DNA of 64,000 nucleotides from assembly GCF_014193895.1 (NCBI RefSeq), contig NZ_BLZR01000001.1, positions 3,472,001-3,536,000 of the forward strand. The letters run 5' to 3'. The position numbers were made by a program, and so were the translations under genes. The notes below the pieces were generated by a model that saw only the letters and a list, made by a program, of their open reading frames with translations, did no database searches and was not told where the DNA came from. Shown here piece after piece: positions 54,257 to 62,510 of this stretch (within the stretch, counting starts at the first letter, position 1; each line of letters begins with the position of its first letter). This DNA is from Clostridium fungisolvens (GTDB taxonomy: Bacteria; Bacillota; Clostridia; Clostridiales; Clostridiaceae).

Positions 54257-54757
54257 TTACTGTACTATAAGTTCTTGAAAATATGCCTCTATAAATTGAC
54301 CTTGTGAAACTCTTTTATTTAATGTATCAATTAATTCTTTTTTAACTTGTTCCAAATTCTCTGATTTAAAATCAGCTGCTTTTTTTGATTGCAAAAATTC
54401 AAGTGCTGTTGATTGAAGCGCAATTAAATCATCAGTTGATTCTGTTGCAAGTTTTTTATTAGTTTTATCGTATCCAATTGACACCTTCGCTTTAAGGTAA
54501 TGCTTTTCTTTATCATCGTTAAGATTTACAGTGTATTCTCCAAGTTCTAAATAAGCTTCTGATACTTTAGCAACTACTTTTGAACTAGAGGTACTTGAGC
54601 TATCTTTTCCCTTTACGTAAAGAACATAGTATCCTCCAAAAAAGCCCATACCAGCTAGGATTAAGACAAGTAAAACTATTATGATAAGATTACTCTTTCC
54701 CCCTCCGGTTTTTTCTGCCTTTTCTTTTTTTTCTTTTTTTTCTTTCTTCTCAGCCAT
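54257..54757 (-). CDS. fliL: Flagellar basal-body-associated protein FliL
   Basis: 166 residues: a low-complexity Lys/Glu N-terminal tail (KKEKKEKKEKAEK), one membrane segment (LIIIVLLVLILAGMGFFGGY) and the periplasmic FliL domain. FliL surrounds the stator and affects motor torque. Its start overlaps the motB stop by one base, which keeps the motA-motB-fliL order. Confidence 0.93.
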   Translation of the reverse strand: MAEKKEKKEKKEKAEKTGGGKSNLIIIVLLVLILAGMGFFGGYYVLYVKGKDSSSTSSSKVVAKVSEAYLELGEYTVNLNDDKEKHYLKAKVSIGYDKTNKKLATESTDDLIALQSTALEFLQSKKAADFKSENLEQVKKELIDTLNKRVSQGQFIEAYFQELIVQ

Positions 54758-55464
54758 TACTTCTTCTCCCTTTCTAATGCAACTATCAAGATATTTATTC
54801 TTCTATTTTTAGCTCTATTTTCAGCTGTGGAGTTATCAACTATAGGTTTATATTCTCCAAATCCTGCAGCTGTAAATCTAGCAGCATTAACATTTTCTTG
54901 ATCAATAAAAAATTTAACAACATTAACTGCTCTCGAAGCAGAGAGATCCCAATTGCTCTGAAATCTATATGTATTTATAGGCACATTATCAGTATGCCCT
55001 TCGACAATTATATTATTGGGAACAGTTTTAATTAGATTTCCAACTTTATCAAGCAAACTTTTACTATCCGGGATTAAATCAGCTTTGCCTGATTCAAACA
55101 ACAGACTATCCCTAAGCTGTAGTATAACACCTCTATCATCTTGTTTTAATTCAACTGATGCCCCAAGTTTATTATCTTCTATATATTTTTTAGACTTCTC
55201 ATATATATCATTAATATTTGCCTTTTTTTCCAAGTCGCTTGCAGTATTCTCAACAATATCAGTACTCTGTGCTTTAACCTTTGCACCCTGTCCTGTTAAT
55301 ATCCCCTGTAGCGATGTTGGTATTGAAGACAAACTTTGCTCATCCATAGTTGAAAAAGAATATAATAATATAAAAAGTATCAAAAGAACCAATATAGTAC
55401 TTGAGAAAGGTATTAGCCATTGATCATTTTTAACTTGCTCCTCTTGTACTCTTCTTCTAGCCAT
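54757..55464 (-). CDS. motB: Flagellar stator protein MotB with Ser in place of the proton-binding Asp
   Basis: 235 residues: a basic N-terminus, one membrane segment (about 20-38) and a C-terminal OmpA-like peptidoglycan-binding domain (VEGHTDNVPINTYRFQSNWD). Normal MotB has YAD at the start of the membrane helix; here WLIPFSSTILVLL has S21-S22, so the essential Asp is missing. The codons read as Ser on the DNA (near 55400). Otherwise the domain plan and place after motA are normal. It may couple differently or not at all. Confidence 0.9.
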   Translation of the reverse strand: MARRRVQEEQVKNDQWLIPFSSTILVLLILFILLYSFSTMDEQSLSSIPTSLQGILTGQGAKVKAQSTDIVENTASDLEKKANINDIYEKSKKYIEDNKLGASVELKQDDRGVILQLRDSLLFESGKADLIPDSKSLLDKVGNLIKTVPNNIIVEGHTDNVPINTYRFQSNWDLSASRAVNVVKFFIDQENVNAARFTAAGFGEYKPIVDNSTAENRAKNRRINILIVALEREKK

Positions 55465-56266
55465 TATATACAGCCCCTTTTAGACTGCTTGTATTTTTTA
55501 AATATTCCAATCTTTCTTTAGGTGAAAGATAATTAACAAGTTTTTGCTCCATTATTCTAGGGTTTACTCCAGATTGTATTGAAAGAACACCTTCAACTAT
55601 CATCTCTCTAATTGCAACTTCCTTGTCATTTTTAACCCCTAAGTTAGCTGCAATAGGATTAAGTATTACATTAGCTAATATAACTCCATAAAGAGTTGCT
55701 ACAAGGGCTTTTGCCATGCCTGAAGCTAAAGAACCTGAATCATTTAAGTTAGAAAGCATTTGTATAATTCCAATTAAAGTACCTATCATACCAAAAGCTG
55801 GCGCATAGTTGCCCCAAGACTTAAATATATTTGCTCCTTTAGTATGTCTATTTATCATTTCATCTATTTCTAATTCCATTATTTCCTTAATCATTTCTGG
55901 CTCTGTTCCATCAACAACCATTCTTAATCCATTTTTGAGAAATTCATCTTCCATGGTACTTATATAATCTTCTAAAGAAAGTAGCCCATCTCTTCTTGCT
56001 TTCTTTGATATATCGGTGAACTGAGTTACAATCTCACTTCCTGAAATCTCAGTATCCTTTGTTGCTGAAATAAATACTTTACCAATATTCTTAATTTCAT
56101 CTAAAGAATAATTTACTATTAGTGCACAAAGTGATCCCCCTACTGCTATCAATATAGACGGGAAATCAAAAAATATTTTAAATCCTGCACTATTGTGCAT
56201 CCCAAAAGCCAACATGATTATTCCTGCTATTAGACCTATCACAGTAAGCGAATCAAACTTCTTCAT
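55457..56266 (-). CDS. motA: Flagellar stator protein MotA
   Basis: 269 residues with four membrane segments; the cytoplasmic loop RRDGLLSLEDYISTMED, the Pro-containing APAFGMIGTLIGIIQML and the segment ALVATLYGVILANVILNPIA match MotA. It conducts protons or sodium with MotB. It overlaps motB by 8 bp. Its key residues look normal, unlike MotB. Confidence 0.94.
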   Translation of the reverse strand: MKKFDSLTVIGLIAGIIMLAFGMHNSAGFKIFFDFPSILIAVGGSLCALIVNYSLDEIKNIGKVFISATKDTEISGSEIVTQFTDISKKARRDGLLSLEDYISTMEDEFLKNGLRMVVDGTEPEMIKEIMELEIDEMINRHTKGANIFKSWGNYAPAFGMIGTLIGIIQMLSNLNDSGSLASGMAKALVATLYGVILANVILNPIAANLGVKNDKEVAIREMIVEGVLSIQSGVNPRIMEQKLVNYLSPKERLEYLKNTSSLKGAVYNG

Positions 56267-56279
56267 AGCTTACCTCCTA

Positions 56280-56468
56280 TTACTTTAGAGCGAATATCTT
56301 ATTCTTGTATCTTATTACTTTATCCACTACTTCTTCAACAGTCTCTAATACAATGTATTTCTTTCCATTTGTAAGTGTAATTATAGTTTCTGGAACTTCT
56401 TCAATTTTTTCTATATGTTCAGCATTTAAAACAAATTCCTGATTATTCATGCCAGTAACATTAATCAT
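56280..56468 (-). CDS. flbD: Flagellar protein FlbD/SwrD
   Basis: 62 residues: MINVTGMNNQEFVLNAEHIE and VPETIITLTNGKKYIVLET match the FlbD/SwrD family. In Bacillus SwrD raises motor torque. It lies immediately upstream of motA, as there. Confidence 0.92.
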   Translation of the reverse strand: MINVTGMNNQEFVLNAEHIEKIEEVPETIITLTNGKKYIVLETVEEVVDKVIRYKNKIFALK

Positions 56469-56488
56469 TAAAGCCTCCTATTAGTTGT

Positions 56489-56513
56489 ATGGGACATCAT
56501 TTAGATGTCCCAT
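56489..56513 (-). other. Intercistronic hairpin between flgE and flbD
   Basis: ATGGGACATC (56489-56498) pairs perfectly with GATGTCCCAT (56504-56513). On the minus strand no T-run follows, so it is more likely an mRNA stability or processing element than a terminator. On the plus strand it would be followed by a T-run (ATATATTTTTT). Confidence 0.55.
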
Positions 56514-56523
56514 ATATTTTTTA

Positions 56524-59202
56524 TTATCTCTTTAAGTTGATTATATCTTGAAGTATTTCATCACCAGTATTGATCATCTTACTACTTGCTTGGAAAGCTC
56601 TTGTAGCAGTTATCATATCAGTAAATTGTTCTGCAAGGTCAACGTTTGACATTTCAAGCATACCTTGAAGCGCATCTCCAAATCCCTTACTGTTATCATC
56701 ATCTCTAGTATTTGATCCACTCTTTATAGTAGCTTCTCCAGAGTTTACTGATTGAGCATAAAGATTACCACCAAGTTTAGTAAGTCCTGATGCGTTCTTA
56801 AAGCCAGCCATCGCTACTTGTCCAAGTGCTGCTACTTTTCCATCTTCAAGAACTCCGTTTATTATACCATTTTTATCAATTGTATAGCTTTTTATTCTAA
56901 GTTCTGTATCAGTTCCAGGTATTTTAACCTTTTCTGGTATTCTTAAAGTTTTTAAGCCACCATCATATGCTTTAACAGTTTTAGTTCCGTCAACAAAAGT
57001 AACAGCTCCGTTTTCATCTAAACTTTGAACTGGAGTACCACCCTCAGAAATATCTGAAACTGATTGAGATTGAGTTAATGGTCTTATAGTTGACCCAGTT
57101 GGAATCGATAATGTCTGATCTATTTGAGCATTTTCTAAAGCATTTTGTATCTCTCTATTTAACCTCTCAACTGTAACTCCTGGTGTCACAAAGTCGCCAT
57201 TTAAAATTATCTTCTTATTAGTAGTATCTATGTCTACAGATGGGGTTGTTCCTTGTGTAACTTTACCTACTTGCACAGAATATCCATTTAATGCTGCTCC
57301 TGTACCTGCTACAAAACTTAAACCTAAAACATCACTAGCAATTTGAGGTGCCACTTTTTCTGAACCACCAGAAATTTGATTTGATACTAAGTTTGAATAA
57401 GTCTTTCCAGTACCGCTTCCAACTGTTACTTTATAAGTAGTATCGTAGTTTGCTGCAGTAACTCCTGCTGGAGGATTAGCAATTACGGCATCCTTAATAG
57501 CCTGTTGTAATTGTGTTGAAGTAACCGCATTTGGAGTTAAGAAGTCACCTGAAATTTGTACAACCTTTTGTGTTGGATCACATACAGCTGTTACTGAATT
57601 TGCTCTTACATCAACTACTTGGAAAGTATATCCGTTATAAGTTGATCCCACTGGGAATGATAATTTTAAGTTTGCAACTGTAATATCTGATGGCTTACTG
57701 TCATCACTACCATTTTCTATTTTTCCAACTTGAGTAGCTAAAGGATCATAGGTTCCTGTAACAGAAAGTAGCTTTGGTGAAGTTATATTATTTTTAACTA
57801 GTTCATTATTATATAATGTTGCTAAATTAGTCACATTTGAAGCTACTGATAAATCGCCGTTCATCGTAACTACCATATTTGATTTATCTATAGTTACTGA
57901 TGGAGTTACACCTGATCCGGTATTACCATACTTTATAGTATAATCATTTAATTTTCCACCATTATCAAAGTTAAATGTTAATCCACCTAAAGAAGCTATT
58001 GGAACTCCAGTGTCATCTGTAAGTGTTGGAACAGCTTTGTTTGCTCCTAAAGAATCTGTTTTTGCACTTATTTGAGATAATGTACTTACTGAACCAGTTA
58101 TCTTTTCAACTTGTTGACTAATTCCTGCTGCACTTAGTCTATCATTTATTGCAGCTAATAATTCAGTATTGCTTACATTTCCATTTACTAAATCAGCATT
58201 TATTACTATCTTATTAGGGTTCTTAGTAATAGTTGCATCTGTAGTTGTTCCTGGTCCTATCTTATCGAATTCAATTGAATAACCTTCTAGTTCTTTACCA
58301 TTTCCAAATTGGAATGTTAAACCTGCTGCTGTTACATTTCCTGGTGCCGCATCATCTAATCCACCTACTGCCTTGTCAGAAGCTAATTTATTTATCACAT
58401 CAGGCTTTCCAGCAACAAATACACTTTGTGCTATTCCAGCTGAATTAAGAGCTTTGTTTATTGCTGATTCGACCTGAGCAGCTGTTAAGGCACCTGCAGT
58501 TGCAAAATCACCACTTAATACTATTTGTTTATTACTTTTATCAACGTCAGCAGAAGTTACAGTTTGAGGTCCTATTTCTCCAACCACAACTTTATATCCA
58601 TTTAAAGCTGATCCTGGTCCAAACTTTATATCTAATCCATCTAAGTTCACCTTATTTGGTGCTACTGAAGATGCAGCTACTGATGTATCATCATTTGTTA
58701 AAGAATATCCCATAACTCTGTATCCATCAGCAGTTATTAAGTTTCCTTGTTCATCTAAGCTAAAAGCACCATCTCTTGAGTACATAAGCTGTGCACCTGA
58801 ATTAGTTAAAGATTGAGCAGTTATATTATGAGCTCCAGCTCTTTGGTTAACTTGAAGCTGATTATCTCCAAAAACCGAGCTACCTTTACTAACCATGAAG
58901 AATCCATCACCGTCAATTGCCATATCTAGAGCTCTTCCTGTTGGTTGTAAGTTACCTTGTTTCATTACAGAATCTATACTTGCAAGCTTTACACCAAGTC
59001 CAACCTGTGCTGAGTTTACACCACCTTGATTTGCGTTTGGCGCCATTGAATCCTTAACACTTTGGCTAAGCATGTCCTGAAATCTTGCAGTCGAAGATTT
59101 AAATGCTGTTGTTCCAACATTGGCTATATTGTTACCTATAACATCTAGCTTAGTTTGGTTTGCTTTCATTCCACTAATTCCTGAATACATTGATCTTAAC
59201 AT
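56524..59202 (-). CDS. flgE: Flagellar hook protein FlgE with five tandem internal repeats
   Basis: 892 residues, twice the usual hook length. The conserved rod/hook ends are present (DVIGNNIANVGTTAFKSS at ~20-37; ITATRAFQASSKMINTGDEI at the C-terminus). Residues ~180-710 consist of five diverged ~105-residue repeats, each with G-L-x-F-x-x-G at its start, a (L/Y)NGY pattern, VTP/TTP-S-x-x-ID and NK-x-I-x-x-x-GDF, then a helix (INKALNSAGI). The repeats would sit on the outer hook surface. The protein is Asn/Thr/Val/Ser-rich, typical of an exported surface protein. SD is GGGAGG. Confidence 0.93.
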   Translation of the reverse strand: MLRSMYSGISGMKANQTKLDVIGNNIANVGTTAFKSSTARFQDMLSQSVKDSMAPNANQGGVNSAQVGLGVKLASIDSVMKQGNLQPTGRALDMAIDGDGFFMVSKGSSVFGDNQLQVNQRAGAHNITAQSLTNSGAQLMYSRDGAFSLDEQGNLITADGYRVMGYSLTNDDTSVAASSVAPNKVNLDGLDIKFGPGSALNGYKVVVGEIGPQTVTSADVDKSNKQIVLSGDFATAGALTAAQVESAINKALNSAGIAQSVFVAGKPDVINKLASDKAVGGLDDAAPGNVTAAGLTFQFGNGKELEGYSIEFDKIGPGTTTDATITKNPNKIVINADLVNGNVSNTELLAAINDRLSAAGISQQVEKITGSVSTLSQISAKTDSLGANKAVPTLTDDTGVPIASLGGLTFNFDNGGKLNDYTIKYGNTGSGVTPSVTIDKSNMVVTMNGDLSVASNVTNLATLYNNELVKNNITSPKLLSVTGTYDPLATQVGKIENGSDDSKPSDITVANLKLSFPVGSTYNGYTFQVVDVRANSVTAVCDPTQKVVQISGDFLTPNAVTSTQLQQAIKDAVIANPPAGVTAANYDTTYKVTVGSGTGKTYSNLVSNQISGGSEKVAPQIASDVLGLSFVAGTGAALNGYSVQVGKVTQGTTPSVDIDTTNKKIILNGDFVTPGVTVERLNREIQNALENAQIDQTLSIPTGSTIRPLTQSQSVSDISEGGTPVQSLDENGAVTFVDGTKTVKAYDGGLKTLRIPEKVKIPGTDTELRIKSYTIDKNGIINGVLEDGKVAALGQVAMAGFKNASGLTKLGGNLYAQSVNSGEATIKSGSNTRDDDNSKGFGDALQGMLEMSNVDLAEQFTDMITATRAFQASSKMINTGDEILQDIINLKR

Positions 59203-59224
59203 ATATATTGACCTCCCAAAATTT

Positions 59225-59291
59225 TAATTTAAAATACCTTGCTTCTATCCTTCCACAAGGTGAGGCCCCCTATCTTAGGTCCAGCCTCTTG
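59225..59291 (-). other. Structured leader upstream of flgE
   Basis: Within the 90-bp gap between the TIGR02530 gene and flgE, GAGGC (59262-59266) pairs with GCCTC (59284-59288), and CCTTG (59237-59241) with CAAGG (59256-59260); the second shares bases with the first, so the two could compete. It is richer in G+C than its surroundings. Transcription passes through, so it may stabilise or regulate flgE mRNA. Confidence 0.45.
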
Positions 59292-59292
59292 T

Positions 59293-59688
59293 TTATAAAA
59301 TCACTACGCTATCAACGTTAGTGAATACATTTTCCTGAGCTCTATTCTTCTCTACCGCAGTTATTATTGTATTATTCTCTACACTGGCAATCAAAGCCAC
59401 ATCCTTGTATACCATGACCGTATTCTTTGCACCCTTCTCCTTGGCTAAATCAAATCCTCTTTGAATTTTCATGTAATCTGCTTTTGAGAAATTTATATCT
59501 TTTAATCTTTCCGATGCATGATTAGAGATCTTGTATCCATATTCTTTTGAGATTATTTTCTCATCTAATATATCTTTAAAGCTCTTCTTACTAGCATCAG
59601 TATTCTCTTTTTTTCTTTCTAAAGGTGCAGTTAGGTTACCAACTAAATACGGTTTACCATTTACTATCCTATAACTCACACCTACCAC
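59293..59688 (-). CDS. Flagellar operon protein of the TIGR02530 family
   Basis: 131 residues with the family pattern SNHASERLKDINFSKADY and TVMVYKDVALIASVENNTII. Found between flgD and flgE in many Firmicutes; function unknown, perhaps hook assembly. Starts with a GTG at 59688 whose SD is AGGGTGG, 1 bp before the flgD stop. Confidence 0.85.
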   Translation of the reverse strand: MVGVSYRIVNGKPYLVGNLTAPLERKKENTDASKKSFKDILDEKIISKEYGYKISNHASERLKDINFSKADYMKIQRGFDLAKEKGAKNTVMVYKDVALIASVENNTIITAVEKNRAQENVFTNVDSVVIL

Positions 59689-59689
59689 C

Positions 59690-60376
59690 CTATTCTACAG
59701 CATTTACTTTTGTAAGCTTATCGTAAGTGAATGTCTTAAGAGCATCCGATCCATCAACCTTAACTGATAAGTTTATAACTCCATTTTCCTTTGAAACACC
59801 CTTTACAATTCCCTTGTAAGCATTACCAGCACTATCTTTATCTGAGAATTCTGCTTGCTTACCAATTAGTGATGCAGCTGATAAGAAAGACATATTTCCA
59901 TTGATATTGGTTATTGGTGCTATGGTACTGTCTGGTACATCCAAAACAGAATCAATATTACTCATAGAGAAATCTTTATACTGATTTTGCCCATTTACAT
60001 TTACAGCTACACTGATTGTAGTTTCACCATTCTTGGTACTTACAGCTTTTACCACTCCTGTATATGGAGTTCCGTTTTCGTCAAGGTCTTTCATAGTAAC
60101 ACCTTTACCTACTAGTGAGTTAGATGCAAAAGAACTCATTGTAGTATTTAAGTTTGCCATTTGTTCCATTGAAGTGAATTGTGCCATCTGTGATATGTAC
60201 TGTGTACTGTCCTTTGCGTTATCTGGATCTTGGTTTGACAACTCTGCAGATAAAATCTTTAAAAACGAATTCTTGTCCATATCCTTACCAGGTTGTATTA
60301 TTGTTGTACCTCTTGAAGTAGCTCTTGACCCATCATAATTTTGAACATAGCTTGTTGAATTTATATCTGTTGCCAT
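59690..60376 (-). CDS. flgD: Flagellar hook-capping protein FlgD
   Basis: 228 residues: N-terminal FlgD signature (MDKNSFLKILSAELSNQDPD and QFTSMEQMANLN) and two related ~70-residue C-terminal units, each with a GKG/GKQ start and a TKNGET/KENGVI centre. FlgD caps the growing hook and is lost afterwards. It lies between fliK and the TIGR02530 gene. Confidence 0.93.
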   Translation of the reverse strand: MATDINSTSYVQNYDGSRATSRGTTIIQPGKDMDKNSFLKILSAELSNQDPDNAKDSTQYISQMAQFTSMEQMANLNTTMSSFASNSLVGKGVTMKDLDENGTPYTGVVKAVSTKNGETTISVAVNVNGQNQYKDFSMSNIDSVLDVPDSTIAPITNINGNMSFLSAASLIGKQAEFSDKDSAGNAYKGIVKGVSKENGVINLSVKVDGSDALKTFTYDKLTKVNAVE

Positions 60377-60387
60377 TATAACACCTC

Positions 60388-62067
60388 CTATACTAAATAA
60401 TTAAGATTATTATTTATGGTAGCTTGTCTATTATTATCCTCAATACTTATATCATCTTCTGATAAATTACTATTGCCTCTATTGCCATTTCCTTGATTTC
60501 TATTTTCTTTTTGTTCACTGCCAAATCCAAAGTTTGCTGCTTGAGAGTTTGGATCTCTGTTAGGATTATTGTAATTATCATTTCTAAGCTCTATAGCAAC
60601 TTCTGGTATCTTTATCCCGTTAGAGCTTAAACTCTTTTGTAGTTCCTTCAGATTATCATTCAAAAGACTAAATGCTTCTTTTGTGTTGGCTGTTAATGTA
60701 GCTTTCATGCTATTTGTATCTAAAGTTAGTTTTATAGTTATTTCTCCTAAGTTTCCTGGGTTAGTTTTTAAAGTTAATTCTTTTACATCTAACTTTTCCA
60801 TGTACTTAATTGATTTAACTATATCATTTATCATCGTATTTCTATTAATAACAGGTTGTTCATTTGGAGTTGCAACAGCTTGAGTATTATTTTTCATCTG
60901 ATCAACCATCATCGAAAACTTACTCTGCACATTGCTATCCTTATCACCAATAATAGATTTAAGTAATTTATCACCGTCAATAGAATCAGAAGTTATCTTC
61001 TTTGTTGAATTATCAACAGATACATTATTTTCATTTGTTCTGAATCTATTAGCAGCTACATACAAGTTATTTACATTTGCAGATGTTTTTTCTTTATTAG
61101 TACCATCTTGCTGTAAATCACTTTCCTTTACATTATTTTTTATATTAATTAATTCAAGAATAACTTGTTTAATATCTTTTGTATCTACAGTTGATTTTAA
61201 TGACTTATCATCTTGTGGTTTGTCATTTACAACAGTTTCAATTAAATTTTGTAAGTTTTCCTTAGTTTTGTTATCTAATTGCAAAGGCCCTTGAGTTTGT
61301 GAATCATCAACTTTTCCCAATAGATTCATTATTTCTGTAACTATGTTTGATGATTTTGTCTGTGCACTTGCTGAAGAATCAATATTTTGACTATTGTTAC
61401 TCGCAAAATCCTTAACAGTTAAATCTATAAGCTTTGTATTGCTCACTGCTTCTTTTATTGATGATACAACTTCAGCATCAGAACTTTTATTATTCGCATC
61501 TGCAGTTGTGGTTTCATTATTTACCTGAGTATTATTTCCCATCAAGAACATAGCTAAAATTGCAACAAGTTTATCTACATCATTCCCTGTCTTATCTTTA
61601 TCAGATTGATTATTTCCTTGGAAATTACTATTATCTACCTCGGCTTTATCTTGTGTAGTATTAACAGTTGCCCCTAGAAAATTATTTATATCTTTATCTC
61701 CTTCAGAGACTTCTTTAATAATCTGCTTTATAGAATCAACTATTGAATCTATTACTTCAGGTTTCTGCTCTGGAAAAATCTCAGATACTTGTTTTTGTAG
61801 ACTATCTCCCTTGTTGTCCAACTGTTCCTTAATTTGTTTAAGCTGTGATAATGTATTGTCTAGTTTGCTACCATCTGATTTTTCATCTAAATCCTTACTA
61901 TTTACATCAGTCTTATTTGCTGCTGTTTTAGATAAAATTGATGAAAACTTTGAATCGCTTTGATCACTATAATTTTTATTATTTACAGCTTGGTTACTTT
62001 GATTGCTTGGACTAACCTGCATTAAATCGAGTACATTATTAATTCCACTTATATTCACTTTATTCAC
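60388..62067 (-). CDS. fliK: Flagellar hook-length control protein FliK
   Basis: 559 residues. The long Asn/Ser/Asp/Lys-rich middle (about 30-400) is low-complexity and likely unfolded, as in hook-length rulers. The C-terminal FliK domain shows LKTNPGNLGEITIKLTLD and LKELQKSLSSNGIKIPEV, with an Asn/Arg/Gly-rich tail. It measures hook length and triggers FlhB switching. Overlaps fliJ by 4 bp. Confidence 0.93.
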   Translation of the reverse strand: MNKVNISGINNVLDLMQVSPSNQSNQAVNNKNYSDQSDSKFSSILSKTAANKTDVNSKDLDEKSDGSKLDNTLSQLKQIKEQLDNKGDSLQKQVSEIFPEQKPEVIDSIVDSIKQIIKEVSEGDKDINNFLGATVNTTQDKAEVDNSNFQGNNQSDKDKTGNDVDKLVAILAMFLMGNNTQVNNETTTADANNKSSDAEVVSSIKEAVSNTKLIDLTVKDFASNNSQNIDSSASAQTKSSNIVTEIMNLLGKVDDSQTQGPLQLDNKTKENLQNLIETVVNDKPQDDKSLKSTVDTKDIKQVILELINIKNNVKESDLQQDGTNKEKTSANVNNLYVAANRFRTNENNVSVDNSTKKITSDSIDGDKLLKSIIGDKDSNVQSKFSMMVDQMKNNTQAVATPNEQPVINRNTMINDIVKSIKYMEKLDVKELTLKTNPGNLGEITIKLTLDTNSMKATLTANTKEAFSLLNDNLKELQKSLSSNGIKIPEVAIELRNDNYNNPNRDPNSQAANFGFGSEQKENRNQGNGNRGNSNLSEDDISIEDNNRQATINNNLNYLV

Positions 62068-62504
62068 CTCCTTTCAATGTTCCTAAGGTGAGCGTATAAA
62101 GCAAATTCATCATTTGTAATCTGCTCTTGTCTGTCAATCTCTTTGATGAAAGCTTCATATCTTTTCTCCTTAAGTATTTCAACAGTCTTCTTGTCTATCT
62201 GTTTCTGCTTAAGGTCTTCTCTCCTGTAGTTCAATTCTTTGTCTTTTTTCGCAAGTTCTTTTTCTTTATTTTGTATTCCTACACTTAAAGCATTTAGATA
62301 ATTTCTCTTTATCTTCTGATAAGCTGCTGATTCGCCACTTTTTATGCTTTTATATTGTTCAAAACTTTCATTCATCTCTTTAATATTTTGTTCAATTATT
62401 ATCTTTTCTCTTTGAGTATTTTGAAAAAGCCTTTTACTTTCTTCCTCTTTTTCTACTCTAATATCTAGAACCTTTTGAAGACTAAACTTAAATCCATTTG
62501 CCAT
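62064..62504 (-). CDS. fliJ: Flagellar export chaperone FliJ
   Basis: 146 residues, almost entirely coiled coil, beginning FKFSLQKVLDIRVEKEEES, as in FliJ. It links the FliI ATPase to FlhA. 6 bp after fliI; a 4-bp overlap with fliK. Confidence 0.92.
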   Translation of the reverse strand: MANGFKFSLQKVLDIRVEKEEESKRLFQNTQREKIIIEQNIKEMNESFEQYKSIKSGESAAYQKIKRNYLNALSVGIQNKEKELAKKDKELNYRREDLKQKQIDKKTVEILKEKRYEAFIKEIDRQEQITNDEFALYAHLRNIERR

Positions 62505-62510
62505 GATATC

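Noticed and set aside
58245..58715. Plus-strand ORFs opposite flgE
   Set aside because: They are antisense to the Val/Leu-rich repeats of flgE, have biased composition (Leu/His/Gln) and no SD.
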